From contig CAYXHZ010000052.1 of assembly GCA_964465065.1 (NCBI GenBank), positions 1-21,582 on the forward strand: a stretch of DNA of 21,582 bases, given 5' to 3'. The notes beneath the pieces were generated by a model. That model was not told the origin of the DNA. It made no database searches and saw only the letters and a program-made list of their open reading frames with translations. Source of the stretch: CAYMND01 sp964465065 (lineage in GTDB: Bacteria > Acidobacteriota > Aminicenantia > UBA2199). Both the position numbers and the translations under genes were made by a program. Below are positions 1 to 8,266 of the stretch, piece by piece (position 1 is the first letter of the stretch; every line of letters starts with the position of its first letter).

Positions 1-74
1 TTGAAAATTCATGCAATTTGTTATATATATTTTCATGTTTTAATGAGAAACGACAAGGGAGAAATGGGGGGATA

Positions 75-1019
75 ATGCCACGGAGAAAGAGACTTTTCAT
101 TTCACATCAGTATGGGCTTTATCATATTATTTCCAGAGTGGCCGGCGGGTATTTTTTATTCCAGGATCCGGAAAAAGAATACTTTGTTAAAACACTGGAG
201 CGTTTCAGCAGCGGATTCTACGTGCGCATCCACGCTTTTGCCATCCTGTCCAACCATTTTCATCTTCTGGTCAGTGAACGAACTGAGGAAGCAAAAAAGG
301 CCAGCAGAGAAGATCTCGTGGAACGGTATCACCTTCTTTTCGGAAAAGATGCCGAACCGCCATTTGGCAGACAAGGTAGCGACGGCAGCATTGTGCCGGA
401 CGAGGATGGAGGACAGGAACGCTTGCGCACCCGACTCGGTTCGGTTTCGCGTTTTGTCCAAGAGCTCAAGCAGACATATTCACGCTGGTTCAATCAGCGA
501 CACCATCGTACCGGTTACCTTTGGAGTAACCGCTTCAGCAGTCTAGCTGTTCAACGCGGTGAGCCGGAACTGATCTGCAGCGCATACATCGACCTCAACG
601 CCGTACGGGCTGGTATCGTTAAAACTCCTGAGGCATACCGCTGGTGCAGTTTGGGAATGTCAGTACGTAATCCCCGTCGTCACCAAAAATTGCTCAGCCC
701 ACTGCTTCTCAATACGGAAAAGCTGCTTGTTAGCCGCAGAGAATATCGATTGTTCGTTTACAGGGCCGGAAGCGTAAACGTATCCGGGAAGGCGAATATC
801 GAATCGGAAACTGTTGAGAAAGTAACCACTCTTCATGGCCGGATGACCATCAATTCTTGGGCATCTTACCGTATTAGAAATCTATCCGAAGGGGCTGCAT
901 TGGGGAGCGAGGATTTTGTGGTCAATATTCAAAGGCTATTACACCATAAAACGACACGTCCACGTTCCGTAGCGGCTTACCCCAACTTGTTCTGCAGCCG
1001 ATTGTTAAGTTCCTCTTAG
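75..1019 (+). CDS. REP-associated tyrosine transposase (Y1/HUH, IS200-like)
   Basis: Single-strand DNA transposase or endonuclease of the Y1 HUH class. The metal-binding pair is visible as NHFHLLV (His61, His63). The nucleophile is probably Tyr135 in LKQTYSRWFN, and the family signature YIDLNAVRAGIV follows at about 171-182. The start at 75 is chosen because the protein begins MPRRKR, as is usual in the family, with a G-rich stretch just upstream; an in-frame start at 18 would add 19 unconserved residues. About 40 residues between the HUH pair and Tyr135 are low-complexity and look like a subfamily insertion. The roughly 110-residue C-terminal extension contains GAALGSEDFV, as in RAYT proteins. 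The gene stands alone with no partner TnpB and no IS ends seen, which fits a domesticated RAYT that acts on dispersed REP palindromes. A candidate repeat lies about 220 bp downstream. Family call firm; activity inferred. Confidence 0.9.
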   Translation: MPRRKRLFISHQYGLYHIISRVAGGYFLFQDPEKEYFVKTLERFSSGFYVRIHAFAILSNHFHLLVSERTEEAKKASREDLVERYHLLFGKDAEPPFGRQGSDGSIVPDEDGGQERLRTRLGSVSRFVQELKQTYSRWFNQRHHRTGYLWSNRFSSLAVQRGEPELICSAYIDLNAVRAGIVKTPEAYRWCSLGMSVRNPRRHQKLLSPLLLNTEKLLVSRREYRLFVYRAGSVNVSGKANIESETVEKVTTLHGRMTINSWASYRIRNLSEGAALGSEDFVVNIQRLLHHKTTRPRSVAAYPNLFCSRLLSSS

Positions 1020-1109
1020 CACGATTACCGATTGGCAGTTTATTTAACCCGCCACAGCTGGATCCAGTCTACTTGAACAGTATTTGACATGCGTCATATA
1101 GCTTTTATC

Positions 1110-1155
1110 CCGGATTACTCAATGAAAATTCAAGGATTCCGGTTTATTTTTTTCC
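1110..1155 (+). terminator. Possible weak intrinsic terminator
   Basis: A CCGGA arm (1110-1114) can pair with TCCGG (1138-1142), followed at once by a T-rich run. The stem is only 5 bp, with a large loop that holds a smaller TGAA/TTCA inverted pair. It lies downstream of the transposase gene, where a terminator is expected, but the stem is too short to be sure. Confidence 0.25.
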
Positions 1156-1236
1156 TTATCCTGTAAAGTGAAACGGTAATGACCAATGACAAAAAATGTA
1201 AAAATCTTTTATCTGCAAAAATTAAAGAAATTCGCC

Positions 1237-1268
1237 TGGCACCTGGTGTGTGTGGCACCTGGTGTGTG
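1237..1268. repeat. Perfect 16-bp tandem duplication, REP-like
   Basis: The unit TGGCACCTGGTGTGTG occurs twice without mismatch or spacer. Each copy contains CACC and GGTG arms, so the pair can fold as GGTG-loop-CACC hairpins. The duplication lies 2 bp beyond the stop codon of mnmA and about 220 bp after a RAYT gene, the kind of enzyme that mobilises short palindromic REP repeats. I infer that it is a REP-type unit. Confidence 0.5.
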
Positions 1269-1270
1269 AA

Positions 1271-2302
1271 TTACTGAATTTCGGCGGCGGCTACGATACG
1301 TTGCCCCTGATACAGAACTGCGGTTTGCCCGGGAGTGACCGACATGGCCGGTTTATCGAACAGCAATTCAAAGCCCTGATCGTTGCAGGCTTGCACCCGC
1401 ACCTGTACTGCCGGTGTTTGGTAGCGGATCTTGACTTCCAATGTCTCACCTGGCTGCAGAGCCCGCCAGTACACAGGCTGAACCGCCCGCAAACGATCGG
1501 CCATCAATTCCTGCGCTTCACCCATGATCAAGCGGTTATTCGGACCATCCTTGCCGACGACAAACAGTCGTTTTCCTGCGGCAAGCCCCACGCCGCGACG
1601 CTGACCGATGGTGTAATGAGCCAGCCCTCGATGCTCGCCCAGTACCCGACCGGTTCGGTCGACAATCGGTCCGGAACGTATAGCATCCGCATCCAATTCA
1701 TTGGCCAGGTAATCCGCCAAACGGCCTCCAGCCAGAAAGCAGACATCCTGGCTTTCCTTTCGGTTGGCCAGCGGAAGTTTCCGGGTCATCGCTCGTACCT
1801 GATCGATACCAGTCCCCGCCAAGGGGAAAACGACTCGGTCCAATTTCTGCGGATCAATCAGGGCCAGAAAATAAATCTGACTCTTCCGGATCTCCACGGG
1901 CTCGCAAAGAAATTTCCGCTGCTGATGATCGCAGACAGCCGCGTAGTGACCGGTCGCAAAAAACTGGGCACCGCTGATACGCAGGGCCTCGTCCATAAAC
2001 CGTCCGAACTTTATCTCCCGGTTGCACATGGAGCAAGGGTTGGGGGTCTGGTCGGCCAGATATGCGCTGGCGAATGGCAGTCGAACGTAACGGTCGAACA
2101 AGCTGCTGAATTCAATGACCTGCAAAGGAACATCCAAAACCGAACATAAAACCTTCAGCTGTTCAACCCGCTCCGGATCAGTTGGAAGCCCCAGAGTCAT
2201 CGAGACTGCCGTCACATCATAACCTTGCTCCTTGAGCAGCAGTACCGCCGCCGCCGAATCCTTGCCTCCGCTCATAGCCACTGCCACTTTTCCTTCAGTC
2301 AT
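1271..2302 (-). CDS. mnmA: tRNA-specific 2-thiouridylase MnmA
   Basis: ATP-dependent cytoplasmic enzyme that thiolates U34 of the tRNAs for Lys, Glu and Gln, using sulfur passed from a cysteine desulfurase. The PP-loop is SGGKDS (residues 11-16). The catalytic cysteines are Cys93 in TPNPCSMCNREIKF and Cys188 in ESQDVCFL, and GHYA lies near 118. The C-terminal beta-barrel region includes YTIGQRRGVG. At 343 aa it is slightly shorter than the usual 360-370. The start at 2302 is chosen over an in-frame ATG at 2323 because GGGAG lies at a suitable distance upstream and it leaves an 8-bp overlap with the end of dus. The gene is therefore probably translationally coupled to dus. Oddity: most MnmA proteins have SGGVDS; here Val is Lys, the form seen in many other PP-loop enzymes. 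The rest of the protein still argues for MnmA. Confidence 0.93.
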   Translation of the reverse strand: MTEGKVAVAMSGGKDSAAAVLLLKEQGYDVTAVSMTLGLPTDPERVEQLKVLCSVLDVPLQVIEFSSLFDRYVRLPFASAYLADQTPNPCSMCNREIKFGRFMDEALRISGAQFFATGHYAAVCDHQQRKFLCEPVEIRKSQIYFLALIDPQKLDRVVFPLAGTGIDQVRAMTRKLPLANRKESQDVCFLAGGRLADYLANELDADAIRSGPIVDRTGRVLGEHRGLAHYTIGQRRGVGLAAGKRLFVVGKDGPNNRLIMGEAQELMADRLRAVQPVYWRALQPGETLEVKIRYQTPAVQVRVQACNDQGFELLFDKPAMSVTPGQTAVLYQGQRIVAAAEIQ

Positions 2303-3251
2303 GGCCGATGTTCTCCCGTTCATCGATCAAAGCCAGAATCAGGGTACATATTTCCGAAAAATCCCGAGATTCATTGATTTGTACCCGCAAGCGACGGCTG
2401 CTGCGTCTGTGCGCCGACAAAAACCTGACTTGCGTTTTGATGCGGTTGACTCGGCGTTCAGGCGGCAGGTATTCCTGAACCAGATCGAAAAAACGCAAGA
2501 TAACCACCCGCAGGGAAGGCAATGACGGCAGGCATGCCAAGCGGGCAAACAGCAAGGGGTCACCCATCGGCGCTCTGCCGAGCAGCAAACCATCGACCAG
2601 CCCCAGTTTTTCACGGACTGTGGCCTCGTTCATGACATCACCGTTGCCAATCAGAGGGATGTGCAGCCCGGCTTTGATCTCCGAAACCCGGCTCCAATCG
2701 GCAGCGACATTGTACCCCTGTTGCTGCAACCGGAAATGCACGGCCAGAGCGTCAACGCCTTCTTCCTGCAGCACCCGGGCCGTTTCTGCCGCTGTCACCT
2801 CTTTCACGCCCAGGCGGATCTTGGCGGTCAGGACACCCTTGACCTGGCGCCGTAACGATCTTACCACTTCGGCCAAGCGGGCCAAATCCTGCAACAGAGC
2901 CGATCCGGCCCCCTTCCTGATGACTTTTCGGGCCGGGCAGCCCAGGTTCAGATCAATCCCGGCATAACCGGTCTGGTCTTCGATGATCCGGGCGGCTTGA
3001 CACAGAGCCTGGGGATCCGAACCGAACAGCTGTATGAATTGCGGGGTCCGGCCGACGAATTCGTTGATCATCTCCCGTGTCTTGGAGCTGTTGCGGCAAA
3101 TGGCCTCGGCCGAAATCAGTTCGGTGACCATGAAAGCCACCCCGCCGAGCTCATCGAGCAGCTTGCGCCAGATGATGTCCGTCAATCCAGCCATGGGAGC
3201 TAGCGCCAGTGGCGAGGCATAACAATGACCAGCAATTTTCAACGGTTTCAC
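2295..3251 (-). CDS. dus: tRNA-dihydrouridine synthase (Dus family)
   Basis: FMN-dependent TIM-barrel enzyme that reduces uridine to dihydrouridine in tRNA. Visible marks are the N-terminal FMN loop LALAPMAGLTD (about 15-25), the catalytic cysteine in DLNLGCPARKV (Cys105), Lys144 in LTAKIRLG, His172, and the phosphate-binding IPLIGNGDV with the later LLLGRAPMGDP. The length of 318 aa is typical. The start is GTG at 3251; it puts APMAG at the normal distance from the N-terminus. No ribosome-binding site precedes it, and an extended -10 box ends only 8 bases upstream, so the message may be leaderless. The usual VHGRT segment reads VHFRL, with the Gly replaced by Phe. DusB-like is the likeliest subtype, but this is not proven. 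It is co-transcribed with mnmA, so this is a small tRNA-modification unit. Confidence 0.93.
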   Translation of the reverse strand: MKPLKIAGHCYASPLALAPMAGLTDIIWRKLLDELGGVAFMVTELISAEAICRNSSKTREMINEFVGRTPQFIQLFGSDPQALCQAARIIEDQTGYAGIDLNLGCPARKVIRKGAGSALLQDLARLAEVVRSLRRQVKGVLTAKIRLGVKEVTAAETARVLQEEGVDALAVHFRLQQQGYNVAADWSRVSEIKAGLHIPLIGNGDVMNEATVREKLGLVDGLLLGRAPMGDPLLFARLACLPSLPSLRVVILRFFDLVQEYLPPERRVNRIKTQVRFLSAHRRSSRRLRVQINESRDFSEICTLILALIDERENIGHD

Positions 3252-3259
3252 AGCTGCAG

Positions 3260-3268
3260 ATTATAACA
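3260..3268 (-). promoter_or_regulatory. Extended -10 promoter of dus-mnmA
   Basis: Read on the minus strand this is TGTTATAAT, a perfect extended -10 (TGnTATAAT). No good -35 is seen, as is common for extended -10 promoters. Transcription would begin at about 3253, almost at the GTG start codon of dus (3251). Confidence 0.55.
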
Positions 3269-3291
3269 CAAGCTCGGAAGCGTTCAGTCGT

Positions 3292-3948
3292 TCAACCGGT
3301 TTGCGAGATACTCCTCAGCAGATAGACACTGAACTGGAAGATCAGGATGTCGGTGCGACGGCAACGGTTCAAATCATCCCGACGTACCGAAAACCAAAAA
3401 CGCGACACGTTGCGCAGGGTGGTGAACAGAGCGCTGTATCCATCCCGGTTGGGCAAAATCGCCTGTTCCAAAGCGCACTGCAACTCCTGATGGTTTTTGC
3501 GGATCTGTCCCAGGTAGTACCAACGGTTGGAATCCTTGAGGAGGCCTAGCTGCAGATGTTCGCGCAAAATGGCTTCGATCACGTCCTGCTCTTCCAGTTG
3601 ATGGATATGACAGGCGGAGAATTCACGCATCTGCTCGAAGGGGTTGACGATGTCTTCCATGATGTCGGCTTCACCGGGCATGCCTTCGCAAAATCTGATC
3701 AGGTACTGCAGAATCAGCTTGGTATTGTTCAGACGTTCTTTACTGCGGAAGAAGCAAAAGGCTTCATCGGAATCGATGGCATCCCGCATGCGGGCATCGA
3801 GCACCGCCAGATTGTTCAATTCCAAATTATTCAGATAGGCCCAGGCCTCGCGCCGAAAGGAATCGATTTGAAAATTGGCCGTGTAAAAATGGCTCACCAG
3901 TTTGCTGGTGATTAGATCCTTTGATTCGATACCCAGGTAGACTGACAT
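3292..3948 (-). CDS. Conserved-looking hypothetical protein, 218 aa
   Basis: I do not recognise this family. The protein starts MSVYLGIESKD and looks mostly helical, with alternating charged and hydrophobic residues. There is no signal peptide. A hydrophobic stretch near the C-terminus (DILIFQFSVYLL) is too short and too close to Arg to be a convincing membrane span. Scattered Cys and His residues form no obvious metal site. It lies 40 bp upstream of dus on the same strand and may share its transcript, although dus also has its own promoter. The ATG lies about 3 bases after the predicted transcription start, with no ribosome-binding site. Base composition and codon choice resemble the neighbouring core genes, so there is no sign of recent transfer. 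That it is a real gene is supported by its length, its promoter and the absence of a better reading frame. Confidence 0.75.
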   Translation of the reverse strand: MSVYLGIESKDLITSKLVSHFYTANFQIDSFRREAWAYLNNLELNNLAVLDARMRDAIDSDEAFCFFRSKERLNNTKLILQYLIRFCEGMPGEADIMEDIVNPFEQMREFSACHIHQLEEQDVIEAILREHLQLGLLKDSNRWYYLGQIRKNHQELQCALEQAILPNRDGYSALFTTLRNVSRFWFSVRRDDLNRCRRTDILIFQFSVYLLRSISQTG

Positions 3949-3957
3949 GATAAAAAA

Positions 3958-3986
3958 ATAGTAATATCGGTTTGCATGAGTGTCAA
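3958..3986 (-). promoter_or_regulatory. Sigma-70-type promoter of the 218-aa gene
   Basis: On the minus strand there is a perfect TTGACA (-35, 3986-3981), a 17-bp spacer and TACTAT (-10, 3963-3958). The predicted transcription start, about 3951, is 3 bases before the ATG at 3948. Confidence 0.6.
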
Positions 3987-3995
3987 TCGAAAACC

Positions 3996-4024
3996 TTGAC
4001 TCCCAGTCGGTCCGGCGCTACACT
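3996..4024 (+). promoter_or_regulatory. Sigma-70-type promoter of the activase gene
   Basis: TTGACT (3996-4001), a 17-bp spacer and TACACT (4019-4024). Transcription would start at about 4031, which rules out the in-frame GTG at 3980 and ATG at 4025 as starts from this promoter and points to the ATG at 4055. Its -35 box lies 9 bp from the -35 box of the divergent minus-strand promoter. Confidence 0.6.
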
Positions 4025-4054
4025 ATGCGGATCCGGGTGTTAGCAGAGATCTTC

Positions 4055-7000
4055 ATGGGGCTCAACAATAAACCGCAGTATCTGGCCGGAATCGATGCCG
4101 GTTCGGTCACTCTGAAACTGCTCGTCAGTGCCATGTCAGGAGAAATTCTCTTCTGCGCCTACGAACGGCACCGTTCCGATCCCCTGCTCTGCCTCCGTCA
4201 TCTGCTGGAAAAAGCCCAGGAATCTCTGGGGCCGTGCCGGCTGCGGGCTGTCGCCAGCGGCAGCGCCGGATTTCTGATCGCCCAGTCTCTGGAGTTGGAG
4301 CATTATCAGGAGGTTTTCGCCGCCGAACAGGCCTTGTCCGTTTGGGCGCCCCAACTGCAAACGGCGATAGAACTGGGCGGAGAAGATGCCAAGATCATCT
4401 TTTTCAACCCTCCGCCGGAGCAGCGGATGAACGGTACCTGTGCGGGTGGCACCGGAGCCTTCATCGACCAGATGGCCGCCCTGCTCCAGATCAATCCACA
4501 ACAACTCGACGATCTGGCCGGCCAGACTCGTACCTACCATGCCATCGCCTCGCGCTGCGGCGTTTTTGCCAAAAGCGACGTTCAGGGGCTGTTGGCCCGC
4601 GGTCTTCCGCTGCCCGAAGTGGCCCGTTCGGTCATGCGGGCTGTCGTGCTTCAGACGATCAGCGGTCTCGGCTTCGGGCGCAGAATCCAAGGACCGCTGG
4701 CTTTTCTGGGCGGACCTTTCCACCATCTGCCATCGCTGAAGGCCATATTCAGCGAGCAATTGAATCTGACACCGTCCGATATCGTTCCCATCCGGTACGA
4801 CCTGTACGCAGTCGCCTATGGCTGCACCCTCAGCGCACGATCCAGGCAGCGACTGCCCTTCCTGGATCTGCAGGACATCCGGACCCGGCTCGACTCGGCC
4901 ATCTCGGCACGGAGCCAGAAGACGTTCAGATCCAGTCTGCCAGCTTTGGGACCGGTCAAGGTTCGTCAGGTCTGCTTGCCGAAGATTGTCTGGCCGGAGG
5001 CCGAAGGTCCCTTCTATCTGGGTATCGACAGCGGTTCGACCACAAGTAAACTCTGTCTGTGCGACTGTCGTGGCCGTATCGTATTCGAACGGTACCGCGA
5101 CAACGGTTCTTCAGCCCTGTCCGTCATCGTCGCCATGCTGCTGGAACTGTACCGGGAGCTGCCCTCCGGTCAAAGCATCGCCGCTGCCGGCGCCACCGGG
5201 TATGGAGAACCGCTCTTGAAGGCCGCTCTGGGCGTCGATATCGGCGAAGTCGAAACATTGGCCCACAGCCGGGCCGCCACCAGTCTGACCGAGGCAGTGG
5301 ATGTCATTTTCGACATCGGCGGCCAGGACATGAAATATATTCACCTCCGCGACGGCCAGATCGACAAAATCGTCCTCAACGAGGCCTGTTCGTCCGGCTG
5401 CGGCTCCTTTCTGCAGACTTTCTCCAGTTCTCTCGGACTGTCACTGCCCGAATTCTGCCGCCTCGGTCTGCAGGCCCGGCACCCGGCGGATTTGGGGACG
5501 CGCTGCACAGTATTCATGAATTCGAAAATCAAGGAAGCGCAACGCGATGGCATCGACTTGGGCGATTTGTCAGCAGGACTGGCCTACTCGGTGATCCGGA
5601 ACGCTCTCTATAAAGTGCTGAAACTCGCCAAGGCCAGCGAATTCGGACCCCGCGTCTTCGTCCAAGGCGGCACATTCCGCAATGACGCCGTGCTCATGGC
5701 CCTGGTCCGCGAAACCGGTGCCGATATCGTTCGGCCCGATCATCCGGAGTTGATGGGCGCCTTCGGCATGGCCTTACTGGCCAGGGAACGCCAGGAGCCG
5801 GGGCAAACCCGCAGCCGATTGCTCGACGCTTCCCAATTGGCCGGCTTCACCATCCACAGCGAGCAGCAACAGTGCCGGGGCTGTACCAACCGTTGCTCGA
5901 TCACCAGTTTCAAATTCCCCGGAGGCGGCCGTTACCGCAGCGGCAACCGTTGCGAGCTCCACAATCCGGAAAAACCCGCAGCCCGGAATATTCCCAACCT
6001 GTACCGCTACAAACGGGATCGCCTCTTCGCCTACCCGGACATCGCTCCCGCCCGGACGCCGCTCGGCACCATCGGTCTGCCCCGGGTGCTCAACATCTAC
6101 GAACATTTTCCCTTCTGGTACACCTTGTTCAGCCGGCTGGGTTACCGGGTGCAGCTGTCACCGCCCAGCCGACAACTCTGCCCCAGTCAGGGCTGGGAAT
6201 ACCTCAGCTCCGAGGCCATTTGCTACCCGGCCAAACTCGTCTACACCCATGTCCTGGCATTGATACAGTCGGGAGTCCGGCACATTTTCTTCCCCTGTCT
6301 GCCCCGCGAAGAAACTGCGGACGGAGCCGACTTCCGTTACAATTGCCCGATCGTCGGTTCATTCCCGGAAGTCATCGCCAAGAATCTCGACCCGCTGCAC
6401 AGCCAGTCAATCCGGCTCGATACCCCGTTTCTGCCCATCCACCGCCGTGACCGGCTCTGGAAATACCTGCGCCCGCTCTGGCCCAAAACCCTGATCCGCG
6501 ACAAGGACTTGCGCGCCGCGGTTCAGGCCGCCTACGCCGAACTGGACCGATACCGCTCGGACCTGCTGGCTGCCGGTTCCCGCGCGCTGGACTGGCTGCG
6601 ACAGAATCCACAATCCCAAGGCTTGGTTCTGGCCGGAAGGCCTTACCACCTGGACGACGAGGTTCACCACGGCATCCCGGAAATGATCGAAAGCCTGGGT
6701 GTAGCCGTGATCAGCGAAGACGCTCTGCCCGAACTCGCCCCGGAGCGCCTGCGGCAAGGGATGCGGGTCATCGACCAGTGGTCTTACCATCACCGGCTCT
6801 ACAACGCCGCCCATTTTACCGCCGAGCACCCGTCACTGCAGATGGTTCAGCTCAACTCTTTCGGCTGCGGTCTGGACGCCGTCACTGTCGACCAGGTGGA
6901 GGAGATCCTGCACCGGGCTCGCAAACACCTGACTCTGCTCAAGATCGACGAAAACAGTCAGCTGGGCGCCGCCCGGATCCGTCTGCGCTCCCTGTTCGGG

Positions 7001-8266
7001 ATTCCGGCCCGCATCCGCCCATCAAGCGTTCCCGCAAAGATCGCAGTTCGCCGCCGGCCAGAGTCGGGCGACACCATTCTGGTACCGCAAATGTCGCCGA
7101 TCCATTTCCGTTACCTCGAAACGGCTTTGCAAAACAGCGGTTATCCGGTCCAGGTCTTGCCTTCACCCAGCACAAGCACCGTGGAAACCGGCCTGCACCT
7201 CGCCAACAACGACATCTGTTACCCGGCCATCATCATCATCGGCCAGATGGTTGAGGCCTTGCGCAGCGGCCGTTGGGACCCGGAACGGGTCACACTGCTG
7301 CTCAGCCAGACCGGCGGCGGCTGCCGGGCCAGCAACTACGTCGCTCTGCTCGAGCGGGCTCTGGACAAAGCCGGTTACGGTCAGGTTCCGGTTCTGACCC
7401 TGGCCGGCAGCAACCGGGTCCAAGCGCCGGCCATCCGCTACAGCCTGCCGCTAATCAAGCGCATCATCCTGTCGCAGTCCATGGGAGACCTCGAACTTCG
7501 CCTGCGCAACCGTTTCCACCCCTACTGCCCATCCCCTTGCCGGGAAATCCTCGACCGGCACCGTCCCGGTCTGCTCAGACTGCTGCACCGTTTCAACGGC
7601 CGTTCCCTGACCAGGGCCTCGCAAGCCCTGTGCCGCGAATTCCTACCCTTCTTGTCCCCACCGCGCCGACCAAGGGTCGGACTGGTGGGTGAGATTTTCA
7701 TCAAATACAACGAACTGGGCAACAACCATCTGATCGACACTCTGGAGAACGAAGGCTTCGAGGTTTTGCAGCCGGACATCGTCGGTTTCGCCCAGTACTG
7801 CGCCTACGACCGTATCGCCAATCATCGTCTGCTCGGCGATTCGTTCACCGCCCGCAGCGTCGCCCGCTTGTTCATCGGCTTGAGCGAAAAAATCCGCCGC
7901 AGCATCATGACCGGTCTGTCCCTGTTGACTCCGGACGAAGCGACCCACCATTCCATCGATCGCCTGACGGAACTGGCCGCTCCCCTGTTGTCCACCGGCA
8001 ACCAATGCGGAGAGGGCTGGTATTTGACCGCCGAAATGGCTGCCATGATCGAAAGCGGCATCCGCCGCATCGTCTGCGTACAACCCTTCGGCTGCCTGGC
8101 CAACCACATCTGCGGCCGTGGCATGATCAAGCCCTTGCAGCGGCTCAGCGCCGAAGCGGCTATCCTGCCTCTGGATTTCGACCCGGGTAGCAGCGCCGTC
8201 AACCAGTACAACCGTTTGAAACTTTTTCTGGGTGATATGAAGAATTTCCTGACAACTAGCGAATAA
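4055..8266 (+). CDS. Large 2-hydroxyacyl-CoA dehydratase activase (BadF/HgdC type) with DUF2229-like and dehydratase-like modules
   Basis: The product is about 1403 aa, a full-length member of the long activase family (COG1924-COG3580-COG3581 type fusion). The first ASKHA ATPase module begins GIDAGS (12-17), with ELGGEDAK and cluster cysteines Cys129 and Cys168. A second module begins YLGIDSGSTTSKL near 320, with DIGGQD and Cys445 and Cys484. Each pair is 39 residues apart, as expected for ligands of a [4Fe-4S] cluster shared across a dimer. A CxxCxxxC knot follows at 607-614, then a DUF2229-like segment (about 670-740), and HgdB-like regions to the end, including CYPA and GEIF motifs. Known HgdC proteins use ATP to push one electron into a 2-hydroxyacyl-CoA dehydratase; the exact job of the long form is not established. 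No dehydratase genes flank it. The start follows from the promoter position and a weak AGAGAT site. Its last 11 bp overlap the convergent kinase gene. Confidence 0.88.
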   Translation: MGLNNKPQYLAGIDAGSVTLKLLVSAMSGEILFCAYERHRSDPLLCLRHLLEKAQESLGPCRLRAVASGSAGFLIAQSLELEHYQEVFAAEQALSVWAPQLQTAIELGGEDAKIIFFNPPPEQRMNGTCAGGTGAFIDQMAALLQINPQQLDDLAGQTRTYHAIASRCGVFAKSDVQGLLARGLPLPEVARSVMRAVVLQTISGLGFGRRIQGPLAFLGGPFHHLPSLKAIFSEQLNLTPSDIVPIRYDLYAVAYGCTLSARSRQRLPFLDLQDIRTRLDSAISARSQKTFRSSLPALGPVKVRQVCLPKIVWPEAEGPFYLGIDSGSTTSKLCLCDCRGRIVFERYRDNGSSALSVIVAMLLELYRELPSGQSIAAAGATGYGEPLLKAALGVDIGEVETLAHSRAATSLTEAVDVIFDIGGQDMKYIHLRDGQIDKIVLNEACSSGCGSFLQTFSSSLGLSLPEFCRLGLQARHPADLGTRCTVFMNSKIKEAQRDGIDLGDLSAGLAYSVIRNALYKVLKLAKASEFGPRVFVQGGTFRNDAVLMALVRETGADIVRPDHPELMGAFGMALLARERQEPGQTRSRLLDASQLAGFTIHSEQQQCRGCTNRCSITSFKFPGGGRYRSGNRCELHNPEKPAARNIPNLYRYKRDRLFAYPDIAPARTPLGTIGLPRVLNIYEHFPFWYTLFSRLGYRVQLSPPSRQLCPSQGWEYLSSEAICYPAKLVYTHVLALIQSGVRHIFFPCLPREETADGADFRYNCPIVGSFPEVIAKNLDPLHSQSIRLDTPFLPIHRRDRLWKYLRPLWPKTLIRDKDLRAAVQAAYAELDRYRSDLLAAGSRALDWLRQNPQSQGLVLAGRPYHLDDEVHHGIPEMIESLGVAVISEDALPELAPERLRQGMRVIDQWSYHHRLYNAAHFTAEHPSLQMVQLNSFGCGLDAVTVDQVEEILHRARKHLTLLKIDENSQLGAARIRLRSLFGIPARIRPSSVPAKIAVRRRPESGDTILVPQMSPIHFRYLETALQNSGYPVQVLPSPSTSTVETGLHLANNDICYPAIIIIGQMVEALRSGRWDPERVTLLLSQTGGGCRASNYVALLERALDKAGYGQVPVLTLAGSNRVQAPAIRYSLPLIKRIILSQSMGDLELRLRNRFHPYCPSPCREILDRHRPGLLRLLHRFNGRSLTRASQALCREFLPFLSPPRRPRVGLVGEIFIKYNELGNNHLIDTLENEGFEVLQPDIVGFAQYCAYDRIANHRLLGDSFTARSVARLFIGLSEKIRRSIMTGLSLLTPDEATHHSIDRLTELAAPLLSTGNQCGEGWYLTAEMAAMIESGIRRIVCVQPFGCLANHICGRGMIKPLQRLSAEAAILPLDFDPGSSAVNQYNRLKLFLGDMKNFLTTSE

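Noticed and set aside
1250..2149. Open frame of 299 codons on the plus strand
   Set aside because: Lies opposite mnmA, which has all its catalytic motifs; the antisense product matches nothing known.
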